A stretch of DNA of 64,000 bases from Streptomyces sp. CB02366 (lineage in GTDB: Bacteria; Actinomycetota; Actinomycetes; Streptomycetales; Streptomycetaceae): assembly GCF_001905905.1 (NCBI RefSeq), contig NZ_LIVT01000019.1, positions 1 through 64,000 on the forward strand, written 5' to 3'. The stretch's first letter is position 1; each line of letters begins with the position of its first letter. The notes below the pieces were generated by a model. That model did not search any database and had not been told where the DNA came from. It saw nothing but the letters and a program-made list of their open reading frames with translations. Shown here in pieces: positions 9,295 through 17,337 of this stretch. A program made the translations under genes and the position numbers.

Positions 9295-9711
9295 TCAGGT
9301 CACAGCGGGCGGTTCGACGTGTTGGTGACCGGCCGAGCGAAGCGAACGCCCGAGCTCTCCGGTGAGGATGCGGGGGTGTCGCCGCCACCACCACAGGTCG
9401 GGGCCAGGCAGCCTGTGGAATTGGTCGAGTGCTTGGCCGTCGTCGTCGACGGTCGCGGCCTTGTACCGATCGTCTAGCTCTTTGATCTGCGGAGTCCAGA
9501 GCTGGACGATGTGTTCGTCCAGCAGGAGCCACGCCTCGTGCAGCCAGTTTCGGCAATAGAGGTCGTTGGTGTACTCGTAGACGTCGTCGTCGTAGCCACG
9601 CTCGATGACGCTCACCAGGGCGGCCCACGCGTTCACCCTTTCAGCGACTGTGAATGCCGTCCGCCAGCCGCGCTGGTGCAACAGCTCTCCCACCTCGGTT
9701 TCAGTAGCCAC
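9295..9711 (-). CDS. Hypothetical protein
   Basis: 138 aa from GTG 9711 (VATETEVGELLHQRGW); the frame stays open upstream but loses coding character. It is rich in Trp and Tyr (YEYTNDLYCRNWLHEAWLLL, DLWWWRR) and acidic in the middle, predicted soluble and helical. The product resembles uncharacterised Streptomyces proteins seen next to mobile DNA; I cannot assign a function. The next element upstream is a truncated IS fragment. Confidence 0.6.
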   Translation of the reverse strand: MATETEVGELLHQRGWRTAFTVAERVNAWAALVSVIERGYDDDVYEYTNDLYCRNWLHEAWLLLDEHIVQLWTPQIKELDDRYKAATVDDDGQALDQFHRLPGPDLWWWRRHPRILTGELGRSLRSAGHQHVEPPAVT

Positions 9712-9792
9712 GGGCGTGAGGCTCTCACGCTGAATCCGTCCGGGCGACCGACATACGTCCCGCCAGAGGCTGCGGGCTCGGAGCGTGATCAA

Positions 9793-10187
9793 GGTGAGAC
9801 GATCCCGCCGTGGCTGGTGTGATCACGGCGTCGGAACTCTCCTGGATAGCCCCGTTTACCGGGCTGAGCCCGCGACAGTTCGGGAAGCTCGTGACCGCGT
9901 TGCGGCGGGAGGGCACTGACCCGGTGCGCAGAGGTCGCCCCTGGGGCCTGCCGCTGGAAGACAGAGTCTTGCTGGTGGCTGCGTACTGGCAGACGAACCT
10001 CACCTTGCGGCAGCTCGCTCCGCTGTTCGGGGTTTCCAAGTCCGCCGCGGACCGGATCATCGCCCATCTCGGGCCGTTGCTCGCCCGCCACCACGGCCGC
10101 CGCGAGCACATGAGCGACATCATCCAATCCGTTGCCGGGCTGCTCTCGCACCAGCAAGTCGCCACGGCGAGCGGTACGCGAACGTGA
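9793..10187 (+). pseudogene. Internal fragment of an IS5-family element, transposase N-terminus only
   Basis: From about 9793 the sequence parallels the IS at 2876-3746 (same leader and MAGVITAS start at 9810) through LFGVSKSAADRIIAHLGPLL. Homology stops near 10085, and the frame then runs on in unrelated sequence to 10187. The terminal inverted repeats are absent on both sides and the catalytic core is missing, so this copy is dead. It keeps the uninterrupted reading frame at the position where the 3-kb copy has lost a base. Confidence 0.82.
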
Positions 10188-10281
10188 ACACATCCCCCGG
10201 CCCTCGGCTCTCGACGCGCTACCGCCAACCATGCACGAGGTCGTTAGGACGGAGAGGGAGAACTGCCGCCCGCCGCAGGGG

Positions 10282-11049
10282 CTACCGGCTGTTGCGGGGT
10301 GCTGGGATCCTGGGCAGGAGCTCCCACAGTGGACGGCCGCCGCTCGCCCACGTCGCGAGGACCCGCCGGTCGGCGAGGTGCATGTGCAGTTGCTGGGCCA
10401 GCGGGGCGCAGCGGGTGGAGAAGCGGCCGTTGGTGACGACGAGGACGACGTCGGCGCCGTAGAGCTGGCGGGCGGTGCCGTTGACGCGTTGGAGGTCGGG
10501 GGTGCCCACGGCCGAGCCGCGGTCGCCGTCGCGGCGGTGTTTGCACTGGATGACCCAGGTGCGGCCGAGGGGGTCGGTGGCCAGGACGTCGGCGCCGTTG
10601 TCGCCGGCCCCGCCGATCTGCCGGGCATCGGTGCACCCGTCGCGGAGCATCAGGTCGCGGACCGCGTACTCGAAGTCGCGGTGGTGCAGGGCGTCCAGTT
10701 CGGGCAGCCCGTAGCGCAGGGCCTGCTGGCGTACGCGGTCCCAGGCCCGACGTTGCTGGCGCCGGTGGATCCACCCGGCCGCGACGACTGCGGCCACCGC
10801 CCCGAGGACGACCAGTACCCACCAGTTCTTCACGAGCCAGGAGACCACCGCCCACGCGGCGGCCGCGGCCAGGACCGCCCCGGCGAACACCAGGACCTGG
10901 AGGTCGAACTGCCGGCCGCGCCGACGCGACCAGCGCCGCGGGCCGGGACGGTAAGGGGTTCGGCGGGGCGGTGCGCTTCGTCGGACGGGACGCCGGCGGG
11001 CGGGGCGCCCTCGGGCGGGCCGGCGGCGGGGGTAGGGGCGGGTGGCCAT
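10282..11049 (-). CDS. Membrane-anchored Mrr-like restriction endonuclease
   Basis: 255 aa. An Arg/Pro-rich N-terminus (1-45) is followed by two hydrophobic segments (about 51-70 and 76-93). A helical linker leads to a restriction-endonuclease-like domain from about residue 112: F-E-Y-A-V (conserved Glu), GADVLATDPLGRTWVIQCKH with D154 and Q168-x-K170 as the PD-(D/E)xK-type active site. Mrr-family nucleases cut foreign or modified DNA; membrane-tethered forms are common in actinomycetes and could act on incoming DNA, which is inference. The start is 21 bases downstream of the small membrane gene at 11071-11280, so the two are probably cotranscribed. Confidence 0.85.
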   Translation of the reverse strand: MATRPYPRRRPARGRPARRRPVRRSAPPRRTPYRPGPRRWSRRRGRQFDLQVLVFAGAVLAAAAAWAVVSWLVKNWWVLVVLGAVAAVVAAGWIHRRQQRRAWDRVRQQALRYGLPELDALHHRDFEYAVRDLMLRDGCTDARQIGGAGDNGADVLATDPLGRTWVIQCKHRRDGDRGSAVGTPDLQRVNGTARQLYGADVVLVVTNGRFSTRCAPLAQQLHMHLADRRVLATWASGGRPLWELLPRIPAPRNSR

Positions 11050-11070
11050 CGGGGCTCCGGGCGGTGGGGG

Positions 11071-11280
11071 TCAGCGGGAAGAATCGGTGATGCCGGAGGC
11101 GAGCTGGCCCAGGAAGTCGCCGATGCCTTCCCCGACCGGGGTGGGCGCGATGACGACACCGAGCGCGAGCACGATGACGACAGTGAGCTTCTCGTCGTTC
11201 CGGCTCCGGGCCTCGGTCCGGCGGCGCAGCCGCAGCAGGACGATGATGGCGAGCAGCACTCCCACGTTGATCGTCAACAC
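11071..11280 (-). CDS. Small membrane protein cotranscribed with the Mrr-like nuclease
   Basis: 69 aa, ATG start at 11280. Two hydrophobic segments (VGVLLAIIVLLRL at the start, VVIVLALGVVIAPTPVG in the middle) are separated by a basic loop RRRTEARSRNDEK. Small proteins with the same layout recur on actinomycete integrative elements, where their role is unknown. It sits directly upstream of the nuclease and just downstream of a strong inverted repeat that could control the pair. Confidence 0.7.
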   Translation of the reverse strand: MLTINVGVLLAIIVLLRLRRRTEARSRNDEKLTVVIVLALGVVIAPTPVGEGIGDFLGQLASGITDSSR

Positions 11281-11324
11281 TCTGGCTCCGCCCCTTGATC
11301 TTCTCGGCCTGGTCCGACCCTCCT

Positions 11325-11350
11325 GTGTAGCTGCAACCCCGCAGCTACAC
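11325..11350. promoter_or_regulatory. Perfect 10-bp inverted repeat, candidate operator
   Basis: GTGTAGCTGC-AACCCC-GCAGCTACAC lies 45 bases upstream of the start of the minus-strand small-membrane/Mrr pair. There is no T-run, so operator or attachment-like site is as likely as terminator. A weak 56-codon minus-strand frame (11345-11515, starting MCQLEDHQPW) ends inside it; I do not call that frame a gene. Confidence 0.5.
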
Positions 11351-11605
11351 CTTCAAGTCACCGGATGATGACGCAAAGTGACTGGTTGGCCGGATCGCGC
11401 ACATCACCGCAGGCGGCAGGGGGCGGGGCCTCCAGCGGAGGGCTTCCAGCACGTCTTGGTCGGGCATGACGTCTTTGCTGATCCGCCAGGGCTGATGGTC
11501 CTCCAGTTGGCACATCGCTCATAGCCCTGCCTGTTGGTTCGCTCACCGGTTCAACCAGCTGGGGTGCCCGCCGCGGAGAAGTGCGGGTGGGACGTCACCT
11601 CCATT

Positions 11606-13234
11606 TCAAAACGGCGCGGGAAGGGGTTGCCGGGCCTCTTGGGCTTCACGGACTGATCCGGAAACCGCCGCGAGGTCCGGATACTGTGCGGCCAGCTCGG
11701 CCCGCAGGCGGGCGGTCTCCTCGTTCTCGGCCTGCTGATGGGCGGCGCGCTCCTGGTCCTGGTGGCGCAGTTCGGCACGCTCTGCGGCCTCTTGGTAGGC
11801 GGCCTCCTCGTCGAGGTCGAGGGCCAGAGCTGCGGCCCTGGCCCGGTCGGCCTGGCATTGCGCGGCCTCCTGGTCCAGTTGCTCGGCAAGGCGCCGGCCC
11901 GCGTCTTCGGCCTCCTTCCGGCATCTGGCGCACTCGCCGTTCACGGGGGGCGCGCCCTTGCCCGGGTCGTCGCAGACCGTGCAGACCCACCAGCCCGGCC
12001 GGAGGGCCGCCGGCCGGGGGGCGGGGACGCGTCGTCCCGCTTCGGTAGCGGCCTTTCGTGCGGCTCGGCGCTCCGCGCGGCGTTCCTCGCACGCCCGGCA
12101 CTCCCGCCCGGTGTCGATGTCCGTGCCGTCCTCGCAGCGGACGTACTCGCACGGGCCCGACTTGAGCAGCGCGAGGGCCACGCCCACCGGGCGGCCGATG
12201 CCCTTGCCGTCGGCCGAGTGGTGAGCGTCGGCATATCCGTGCTGGACCCATCGGCGGGCCACACGCTCGATCACCTGCTCCGCGGTACGCCCCGCCATAG
12301 CCTCCAGCGCCTTCGCCCGGTTCCGCTTGGGCAAAGTTCCGTGGGGCAGCAACGCCACCAGTTCGGCCGGCATCGAGGACACCACCTGTTTCACTACCGC
12401 GACCTGCTCACCGGACAGCTCCCCCGGCGCCTGGATCCGCGGCCCCGGGACCGCCTCGGCCGGGGCGGGCTTCTTCCGCACTTCCGGCAACGACTCCTCC
12501 TCCTCCGACGCGGCGCAGCCGCTGCTCACGCTCCCGCGCGCCCTACTACCTGCACCAGTCCTGCGGACGTCACCGGCGCTACGCGCCGCAGGCGCTGGTT
12601 CTGTCTCGGATGGTGTCTCGGAAGGTGACTCAGAAGGTGACTCAGAAGGTTGGGGGACTACAAGTCCCTGGGGTAGGGACTTGTAGTCCCCACCCCCCGG
12701 ACTTGTAGTCCCTACCCCCCTGTCGTCTGCGTCCGGTTTGCCCCGGGGACTTGTAGTCCCCGGGGCAGTGGTCGTCGCAGCCTCCTGCGGCTTCTTCGGG
12801 CGCTTGACCCCCTTGTCCGCCCGGGCCTTTTTCGGCGGAGCCGGCGCGAGAGGCGGGCGGTTCTGTGGAGTGATCGCAGGGCGGCCGAGGCCCGCCCGCT
12901 GCTCGTTGATGCTCTCCAGCTGGGCCGGGCTCCACCATTCAGCCGGGATCATCACCTCCCAGATCACCGGCCGCTGCTCCTTGGGGATGGAGAGCCAGAC
13001 GCGGGAGCGGTGCTTGTCCTGGCGGCGCAGAAGCCCCCGGGCCTCCATCGCGCGGCACTTGCGTCCGGCGGTCTTGGCGTCGACCCGCGCGGCGGCGGCC
13101 AGGGTGGGGTAGGAGCGGAAGCAGTTCATGCCGTCGAAGTCGCCCTTGACGACCAGGGCGACCAGGACGGCGCGCTCCTCGGCGTCGCAGACCGGAGCGT
13201 GGTCGATGGCCCACAGGACCGGGTACATGCTCAT
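11606..13234 (-). CDS. Putative plasmid replication initiator (wHTH protein with internal iterons)
   Basis: 542 aa from ATG 13234, preceded by a GAGGG ribosome-binding site; the open frame upstream is not coding-like. Residues 1-95 look like a winged helix (YPVLWAIDHAPVCDAEERAV, SYPTLAAAARVDAKTAGRKC, then MEARGLLRRQDK). A low-complexity Pro/Ser linker (about 120-240) is encoded by the iteron-like repeats. The C-terminal half has a helical module and two zinc-ribbon-like clusters (C-E-Y-V-R-C...CRAC; C-T-V-C...CARC near 418-438), then a coiled coil to the end. Helix-turn-helix proteins of this form sit on actinomycete plasmids and integrative elements. Initiator function is inferred from the DNA-binding fold plus the internal repeats; a transcription regulator is the alternative. 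Confidence 0.65.
   Translation of the reverse strand: MSMYPVLWAIDHAPVCDAEERAVLVALVVKGDFDGMNCFRSYPTLAAAARVDAKTAGRKCRAMEARGLLRRQDKHRSRVWLSIPKEQRPVIWEVMIPAEWWSPAQLESINEQRAGLGRPAITPQNRPPLAPAPPKKARADKGVKRPKKPQEAATTTAPGTTSPRGKPDADDRGVGTTSPGGGDYKSLPQGLVVPQPSESPSESPSETPSETEPAPAARSAGDVRRTGAGSRARGSVSSGCAASEEEESLPEVRKKPAPAEAVPGPRIQAPGELSGEQVAVVKQVVSSMPAELVALLPHGTLPKRNRAKALEAMAGRTAEQVIERVARRWVQHGYADAHHSADGKGIGRPVGVALALLKSGPCEYVRCEDGTDIDTGRECRACEERRAERRAARKAATEAGRRVPAPRPAALRPGWWVCTVCDDPGKGAPPVNGECARCRKEAEDAGRRLAEQLDQEAAQCQADRARAAALALDLDEEAAYQEAAERAELRHQDQERAAHQQAENEETARLRAELAAQYPDLAAVSGSVREAQEARQPLPAPF
12604..12651. repeat. Four 12-bp tandem repeats inside the rep-like gene
   Basis: Four units of the type (T/A)CTC(G/A)GAAGGTG follow each other without spacing and directly border the palindromic iterons. 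They encode the P-S-E-S/T linker of the protein. Direct repeats next to iterons are common in replication origins. Confidence 0.75.
12654..12760. repeat. Four phased palindromic repeats (candidate iterons / replication origin)
   Basis: GGGACTACAAGTCCC occurs at 12654-12668 and its complement GGGACTTGTAGTCCC at 12676-12690, 12698-12712 (first base C) and 12746-12760. Starts are spaced 22, 22 and 48 bases, about two helical turns per unit, so bound proteins would lie on one face. The last copy is embedded in a larger GC palindrome (CCCCGGGG on both sides). The repeats lie within the coding sequence of the wHTH protein, in its dispensable-looking linker. Iterons in or next to the rep gene are known from several Streptomyces plasmids; function here is inferred. 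Confidence 0.75.
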
Positions 13235-13658
13235 CGCGTCGCCCTCGGGGCCGGACGGGCGGGCATCGTACGGAAGGGCGGGCTGGGGCTGGAATCGATC
13301 GGCATATCCAGCCCAAGGGCCGATCCGGGACCGATCGTGACGCAGCTTGTGGAGGAATTTTCCCGCGCGGCTGCTCGGGGCCGGCGGGAGCGGTGCGGGT
13401 GGTGCATGGGCGGATCTCCCCGGATCGGGGAATCGCGGCCGGGGGGATGTGACCTGCGGATGGTGGCGTCCCGCGTGGCGGGCCCCGTATTCTGGGTAGA
13501 GGTGACCACGCGGCCCCCTCACGGGGCCACGGGAATCACCCCGGCGAGGTCACCTCACCGGACACGACTCGGATTGCTTGGAACGCGGCGAGTCGATTGC
13601 TAGGGAGCGGGTTCCGTTGTGGCGACGGGGCCCGCTTCGGCGTTTCTAGGGCGGCACG
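13235..13658. other. Upstream region of the rep-like gene with several short inverted repeats
   Basis: No gene seen. Near 13409-13426 lies TCCCC-GGA-TCGGGGA, and near 13512-13528 GGCCCC-CTCAC-GGGGCC, both able to form hairpins. A GC-rich hairpin next to the rep gene could be a terminator for the incoming toxin transcript or part of the replication control region. Confidence 0.45.
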
Positions 13659-14090
13659 TCAGTCCGTTCCCCCTGGTGTACGCCACGAGCGCAGGCGGTC
13701 GGCTACGTCGTAGACGCTCAGGCGCAGGGCCTGAATGTCCCTGATCAGGTCGCGCCAGGATTCGTAGGCCGCGTCTACCGACTCGCCGGATGCCTCGATG
13801 TAGGCCATAGCGACGCCGTACCCGAACAGCTCGCTCCGGACCGGGAGCGGGCGCAGCAGCACGATCTGCTCCAGCAGGGCCGCCGCCCGCCAGAAAGCGT
13901 CAGGCGCACCCTCTTCCAGGCTGGGCGTGTTGACCCGGTGGCGGGCGACGGCGGCGACCAGGGCGGAGTAGTCCCGCACGGTCAGCTCTTTGCCGAGCAG
14001 CTCCTCCTGGCGGTCGAGGAGCCAGCGGATGTCGACGTGAAGGTCCAAGGCGTCAGGCCACCCGGTGCTGGGGGAGGCCGCCGAAATCAC
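13659..14090 (-). CDS. Fic/Doc-like toxin of a toxin-antitoxin pair
   Basis: 143 aa if started at ATG 14090; an internal start closer to LDLHVDIRWLLD is possible because the long form overlaps the antitoxin by 38 bases. Conserved features of the actinomycete Fic-type toxin components are visible: HVDIRWLLDRQEELL, RDYSALVAAVARHR and LLRPLPVRSELFGYGVAMAY. The last segment occupies the place of the Fic active-site loop but lacks the canonical HPFx(D/E)GN, so AMP-transfer activity is doubtful and the target unknown. Placed directly downstream of the antitoxin gene, next to the replication gene, as expected for a plasmid stabilisation module. Confidence 0.75.
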   Translation of the reverse strand: MISAASPSTGWPDALDLHVDIRWLLDRQEELLGKELTVRDYSALVAAVARHRVNTPSLEEGAPDAFWRAAALLEQIVLLRPLPVRSELFGYGVAMAYIEASGESVDAAYESWRDLIRDIQALRLSVYDVADRLRSWRTPGGTD

Positions 14091-14286
14091 GGTCGAAGGC
14101 TTCCGCGACTCCGGGACGCGTCACGGCGGCCCGGAAGGAGTTCGTCGCGTGCCCCAGTGCGACCTGGTTCAGCTCTTCTATCGCCAGGTCGGCGAGGTAG
14201 CCCTTGACGGTCTGTCCGCGGGCGGCGGCGACGGCGGCGAAACGGTCCCGCGTTTCCGTGTCGATCTTGACAGTGGTATCAGCCAT
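14053..14286 (-). CDS. Antitoxin (ribbon-helix-helix type) partner of the Fic-like toxin
   Basis: 77 aa from ATG 14286 (MADTTVKIDTETRDRFAAVA). The beta-strand KIDTETRDR followed by two helices (VAAARGQTVKGYLADLAIEE) is the pattern of ribbon-helix-helix DNA-binding antitoxins. The C-terminal tail (F-R-A-A-V-T-R-P-G-V) would bind the toxin. Its 3' end overlaps the toxin gene, implying translational coupling. Such antitoxins usually autorepress the operon. Confidence 0.78.
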   Translation of the reverse strand: MADTTVKIDTETRDRFAAVAAARGQTVKGYLADLAIEELNQVALGHATNSFRAAVTRPGVAEAFDRDFGGLPQHRVA

Positions 14287-14345
14287 AACCTCAGCATACC
14301 CAGAGGGATACTCCTTGGCTGCCGCCCAGAGGGAAAGGCGTGGCA

Positions 14346-14505
14346 CCGACCGAGATGCCGCAACGAGGTCGAGCGGACCACCAACCGACTAAAGAACTCC
14401 CGCGTGGTCCCTGCCCGTGACGATAAGAGGACCCGCGTCTCCCACAGCACAGCCCCGCAACGGCAGTCCGATCATGGCTCCGTCCGCGGTCCGCCGGACA
14501 GCGCC
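14346..14505 (+). mobile_element. 3' remnant of an IS of the 52800-53756 type
   Basis: About 160 bases match the 3' end of the intact IS at 53595-53756, including the codons for RRNEVERT.NRLKNSR (the catalytic Glu region) and the terminal GTCCGCCGGACAG. Everything upstream is gone. The next IS starts three bases after it, so it was inserted into this end. Confidence 0.85.
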
Positions 14506-14508
14506 TAA

Positions 14509-15374
14509 GACCGTGTCCTATGTGGTGAGGCGGTCGTTGGGCTGGTCATGGGGCGGAGTACGTGGAGTTGGATTGTTCCGGATGGGCTGTGGGAGATCGC
14601 GAAGCCGCTGATCCCGCCGTCCAGGGTGCGGCCGCAGGGCGGCGGGACGCAGGACACGCCTGATGAGACGCTGTTCGCCGCGATCATCTACGTGCTGGTC
14701 AGCGGCTGCGCCTGGCGGGCCTTGCCGCCCTGCTTCGGGATATCGAAGTCGACGGCCCATCGCCGGTTCCTGATCTGGTCGCGTGCCGGAGTGTGGGCGC
14801 GGCTGCACGAGGAGATCCTGCACCGCCTCGACGACGCCGGCCTGCTCGACCTGTCCAGAGCGGTCCTCGACTCGGCCCATGTGAGGGCGAAAAAGGGGGT
14901 GAACTCACCGGCCCGAGCCCCGTGGACCGGGGCAAAGCGGGTTCCAAGATGCACGTCCTGTCGGACGCGAACGGCCTGCCCCTCCTCGTCGGCCTCTCGG
15001 CCGCCAACACCCACGACAGCCAGGCCTTGAAGCCCATGGTTCTCGGCCACCAAACGAGACACGACCCCCACCGCGGCCGCTATTTCAAGCCCCAGCGCCT
15101 GCACGCCGACAAGGCCTATGACGTCCCTGAGATGCGGAAATGGCTCTGCGGGAAACGCATCGGCGTCCGCATCGCGCGCAAGGGCATCGAGTCCAGTGAA
15201 CGACTCGGGCGCCGCAGGTGGGTGATCGAGCGGACCATGTCCTGGCTGACCGGCTACCGCCGGCTCAACCATCGCTACGAACGCCATCCCCGCAACTACC
15301 TGGCCTTTCTCGGCCTCGCCGCAGCCATCTGCTGCTACAAACGACTCGTCCGCCTCACCACATAGGACACGGTC
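14509..15374 (+). mobile_element. Complete IS5-superfamily element with TAA target duplication
   Basis: 866 bp bounded by near-perfect inverted repeats GACCGTGTCCTATGTGGTGA (14509 onward, and complement ending 15374; match extends to about 25 bp) and by a direct TAA at 14506-14508 and 15375-15377. One transposase in two frames on the plus strand. The TAA belongs to the end of the preceding IS remnant. Confidence 0.92.
14548..15365 (+). CDS. IS5-superfamily (IS427-like) transposase, made by -1 frameshift
   Basis: Frame 1 (ATG 14548) encodes the N-terminal domain up to AVLDSAHVRAKKG with the first catalytic Asp. Frame -1 carries the rest: GPSPVDRGKAGSKMHVLSDA, ADKAYDVPEMRKWL (second Asp) and RRRWVIERTMSWLTGYRRL (Glu), ending at 15365. 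The shift occurs on A5G5 at 14890-14899 (AAA AAG GGG), a classic slippery stretch. The fused product of about 272 aa is normal length for the group. Confidence 0.9.
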
Positions 15375-15488
15375 TAAGTAGGTGTTTTTGAACTCTGACC
15401 GTGAGATCTGCTCTAGCACCCGGGTGCTAGGCGACTGGATCTGGGCGACTCTCGAAGCCGTCACTGTGCGAGGGCGGGTACGGGACGC

Positions 15489-16151
15489 TCAAGAGCCGCG
15501 GTCAGCTCCGTCAGGAGATGGTGTGGTGGGTTCTGCGGTCAGCACGAGGTTGGAGCGGTAGGTGTGGCGTTCGTTGTCCCAGTCGGCGCAGGTGATCAAT
15601 GTGAGGGTGGGGGTCATGGCCGGGCCGTAGACGCGCCGGGAGGGGAAGTCGTCCTTGGCCCAGACTTCCATCGCGCTGACGGTGAAGTGCGCGGTGCTCC
15701 CGTCGCGGCGGGTGACCATGATCCGGGACCCCTTGCGCAGGGCGCCCAGGCCGTAGAAGGCCGCGGGTCCGGAACGGGAGTCGACGTGGCCGACGATGAT
15801 GGTGTTGCCGTTCTCGCCCGGGGTGGCTGAGCCGGTGTACCAGCCGGCGTGGTCCGGGTCCGGTGGCATGTCCACGGACCCGTCGGTGGCCCTGGTGACC
15901 TTGTCGATCTGCGTCCGCACGCCGATCTTGGGGATGCGGATGTCTCTCGGTTCCGAGCGGGGCAGGGGTGAGCTGCCCGGTTCGGGGGCTTTGGGCTCGC
16001 CGAGGGGTTTGGCGCGGGCGGTGTCCGGCAGGGCCGGCGGCGGCTGCGGCCCCGTGACGGCTGTGGCCAGGAGGACCAGCGCGCTGGTGGTGAAGGCGGT
16101 GGCCGCCGCGGTGTAGACACCGCGGCGGCCAACGGGCCGGAAGCCGGTCAT
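15489..16151 (-). CDS. Class F sortase
   Basis: 220 aa. N-terminal membrane anchor at about 12-33 (VYTAAATAFTTSALVLLATA), Pro-rich linker to 68, then the sortase beta-barrel. Catalytic residues are visible: H122 in IIVGHVDS, C188 in TLTLITCADWD and R199 in YRSNLVLT. Sortases are extracellular transpeptidases that join surface proteins to peptidoglycan or to each other; class F enzymes are common in actinobacteria, with substrates mostly unknown. It starts 9 bases after the CHRD protein gene, so the two form an operon. The LPGTG protein at 8111-9079 is another conceivable substrate. Confidence 0.92.
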   Translation of the reverse strand: MTGFRPVGRRGVYTAAATAFTTSALVLLATAVTGPQPPPALPDTARAKPLGEPKAPEPGSSPLPRSEPRDIRIPKIGVRTQIDKVTRATDGSVDMPPDPDHAGWYTGSATPGENGNTIIVGHVDSRSGPAAFYGLGALRKGSRIMVTRRDGSTAHFTVSAMEVWAKDDFPSRRVYGPAMTPTLTLITCADWDNERHTYRSNLVLTAEPTTPSPDGADRGS

Positions 16152-16160
16152 GCGTGCCGG

Positions 16161-16925
16161 TCAGCTCTGGCGGCTGCTGCGGCGGCGCAGGTACAGCGTG
16201 CCCGCGGCGGCGGTCAGCAGGCCGCCGGCGGCGGTCAGTGCCACCGTGTCACTGCTCTGCGCTCCGCCCATGCCACCGGCGACCGCTCCTGCGGGGGCCA
16301 TCTTGAGCGGGCCGCACAGGGCGGGGTTGGTGGCCTCGGAGGGCAGCTTGGGGTCGAGGTCGCTGGCGCCGAGGACGTCGTCGTACTTGCCGTTGCCGTT
16401 GAAGTCGATGCCGTGGACGACCACGACGGCGTTCTCGTTGCGCAGGCTCTTGGCGGTTTCGTCGTCGACGGTGATGGTGCGGTGGTAGGTGTACGAGGCA
16501 CCCTTGGGGAAGCGGTCGACCGCGAGGGCCGAGTGGTCGGCTCCGGTGTCGCCGGTGGTGGTGAGCGAGGCACCGATCTTGCCGTAGAACGGCAGACCGT
16601 CCGTGGTGTTGAGACTCAGCTGGCCGTTGTGCCGCTTGGCCGCGGAAGCCGGCGGGCACTGGCCCTTGGCCCCGATGTGGAAGTGCTGGGCGTGCGGCGC
16701 GTCCGCGAGCAGGCCCTGCGTCTTGATCGTCACGGTGGCCTGGTTCCCCTTGAGGTGCACCATCGCCGTGCCCGAGCCGGTCACCTTGCTCGTGGGGATC
16801 GGTGAGAGTGCCGCGTGCAGTTCGCCGTCGTGCGAGGCACCGTCCGCGAACGCCACAGGAGCCAGGACCATCCCGGAAGCTATCGCCGCCAGGGCAACGA
16901 CAGAGGTGGCCGTCGTCTTCTTCAT
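16161..16925 (-). CDS. Secreted/anchored CHRD-domain protein
   Basis: 254 aa from ATG 16925, with GGAG six bases upstream. Signal peptide (MKKTTATSVVALAAIASGMV, cut after FA near 29). The central region matches CHRD-type beta-rich domains: A-A-L-S-P-I-P, V-T-G-S-G-T-A-M-V, AHFHIG-like APHAQHFHIGAKGQCP. An EF-like loop DFNGNGKYDD follows. The C-terminus has a hydrophobic segment (VALTAAGGLLTAAAGTLYL) and a basic RRRSSRQS tail, but no LPxTG, so it is membrane anchored or uses a non-standard sorting motif. CHRD plus class F sortase is a recurrent actinomycete pair of unknown function. Confidence 0.85.
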   Translation of the reverse strand: MKKTTATSVVALAAIASGMVLAPVAFADGASHDGELHAALSPIPTSKVTGSGTAMVHLKGNQATVTIKTQGLLADAPHAQHFHIGAKGQCPPASAAKRHNGQLSLNTTDGLPFYGKIGASLTTTGDTGADHSALAVDRFPKGASYTYHRTITVDDETAKSLRNENAVVVVHGIDFNGNGKYDDVLGASDLDPKLPSEATNPALCGPLKMAPAGAVAGGMGGAQSSDTVALTAAGGLLTAAAGTLYLRRRSSRQS

Positions 16926-17103
16926 GCGTACTCCAGCTGAGAGTCGGGACCGGCTACCCAGAGACGGGGCACTCATCGGATGAGCGCATACCGGTGCTTA
17001 CGCGACATGCTGGGTTCCCCGTGGTGAGGTAGCCATCTCAGGCGGGCATTCGGGGGACGGGTGGAAGGCCGCTGGTCAGCCCCAGGATGCGTTCGTTCAG
17101 TGG

Positions 17104-17337
17104 TCACTGTGAACGATCCACGAACGGATGCTTCCGCCGCCGCCAGGCCCTCACGACACACCGCCGCGAGCAGTAACGAGCGTCCGAGCGGCGATCGACA
17201 CCCGCGACCCATCGGGCCCCGCACTCCGGGCACTCGACCACGCCGACCTCGTCCCGGACGGCCGCCAAACGCCGACGGAGCCGCTGTTCCTTCCGCCACT
17301 GCCTGGAACGACACACCAACGAACAGAAACACAGCAC
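17104..17337 (-). CDS. Small zinc-ribbon protein, possibly frameshifted at its N-terminus
   Basis: 77 aa in the open frame, with C-x3-C, C-P-E-C and Y-C-S-R-R-C clusters and many Arg residues: a double zinc ribbon likely to bind nucleic acid. Just upstream in another frame (to 17416) is E-R-H-C-R-A-C-G-E-R-L-R-P-N, which looks like the missing first half of the first ribbon. The natural gene may therefore run 17104-17416 with a one-base indel near 17340. Similar Cys/Arg-rich small proteins are frequent on Streptomyces mobile elements; function unknown. Confidence 0.6.
   Translation of the reverse strand: MLCFCSLVCRSRQWRKEQRLRRRLAAVRDEVGVVECPECGARWVAGVDRRSDARYCSRRCVVRAWRRRKHPFVDRSQ

Noticed and set aside
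11345-11515. 56-codon ORF on the minus strand
   Set aside because: No ribosome-binding site, and it ends inside the inverted repeat; composition inconclusive.
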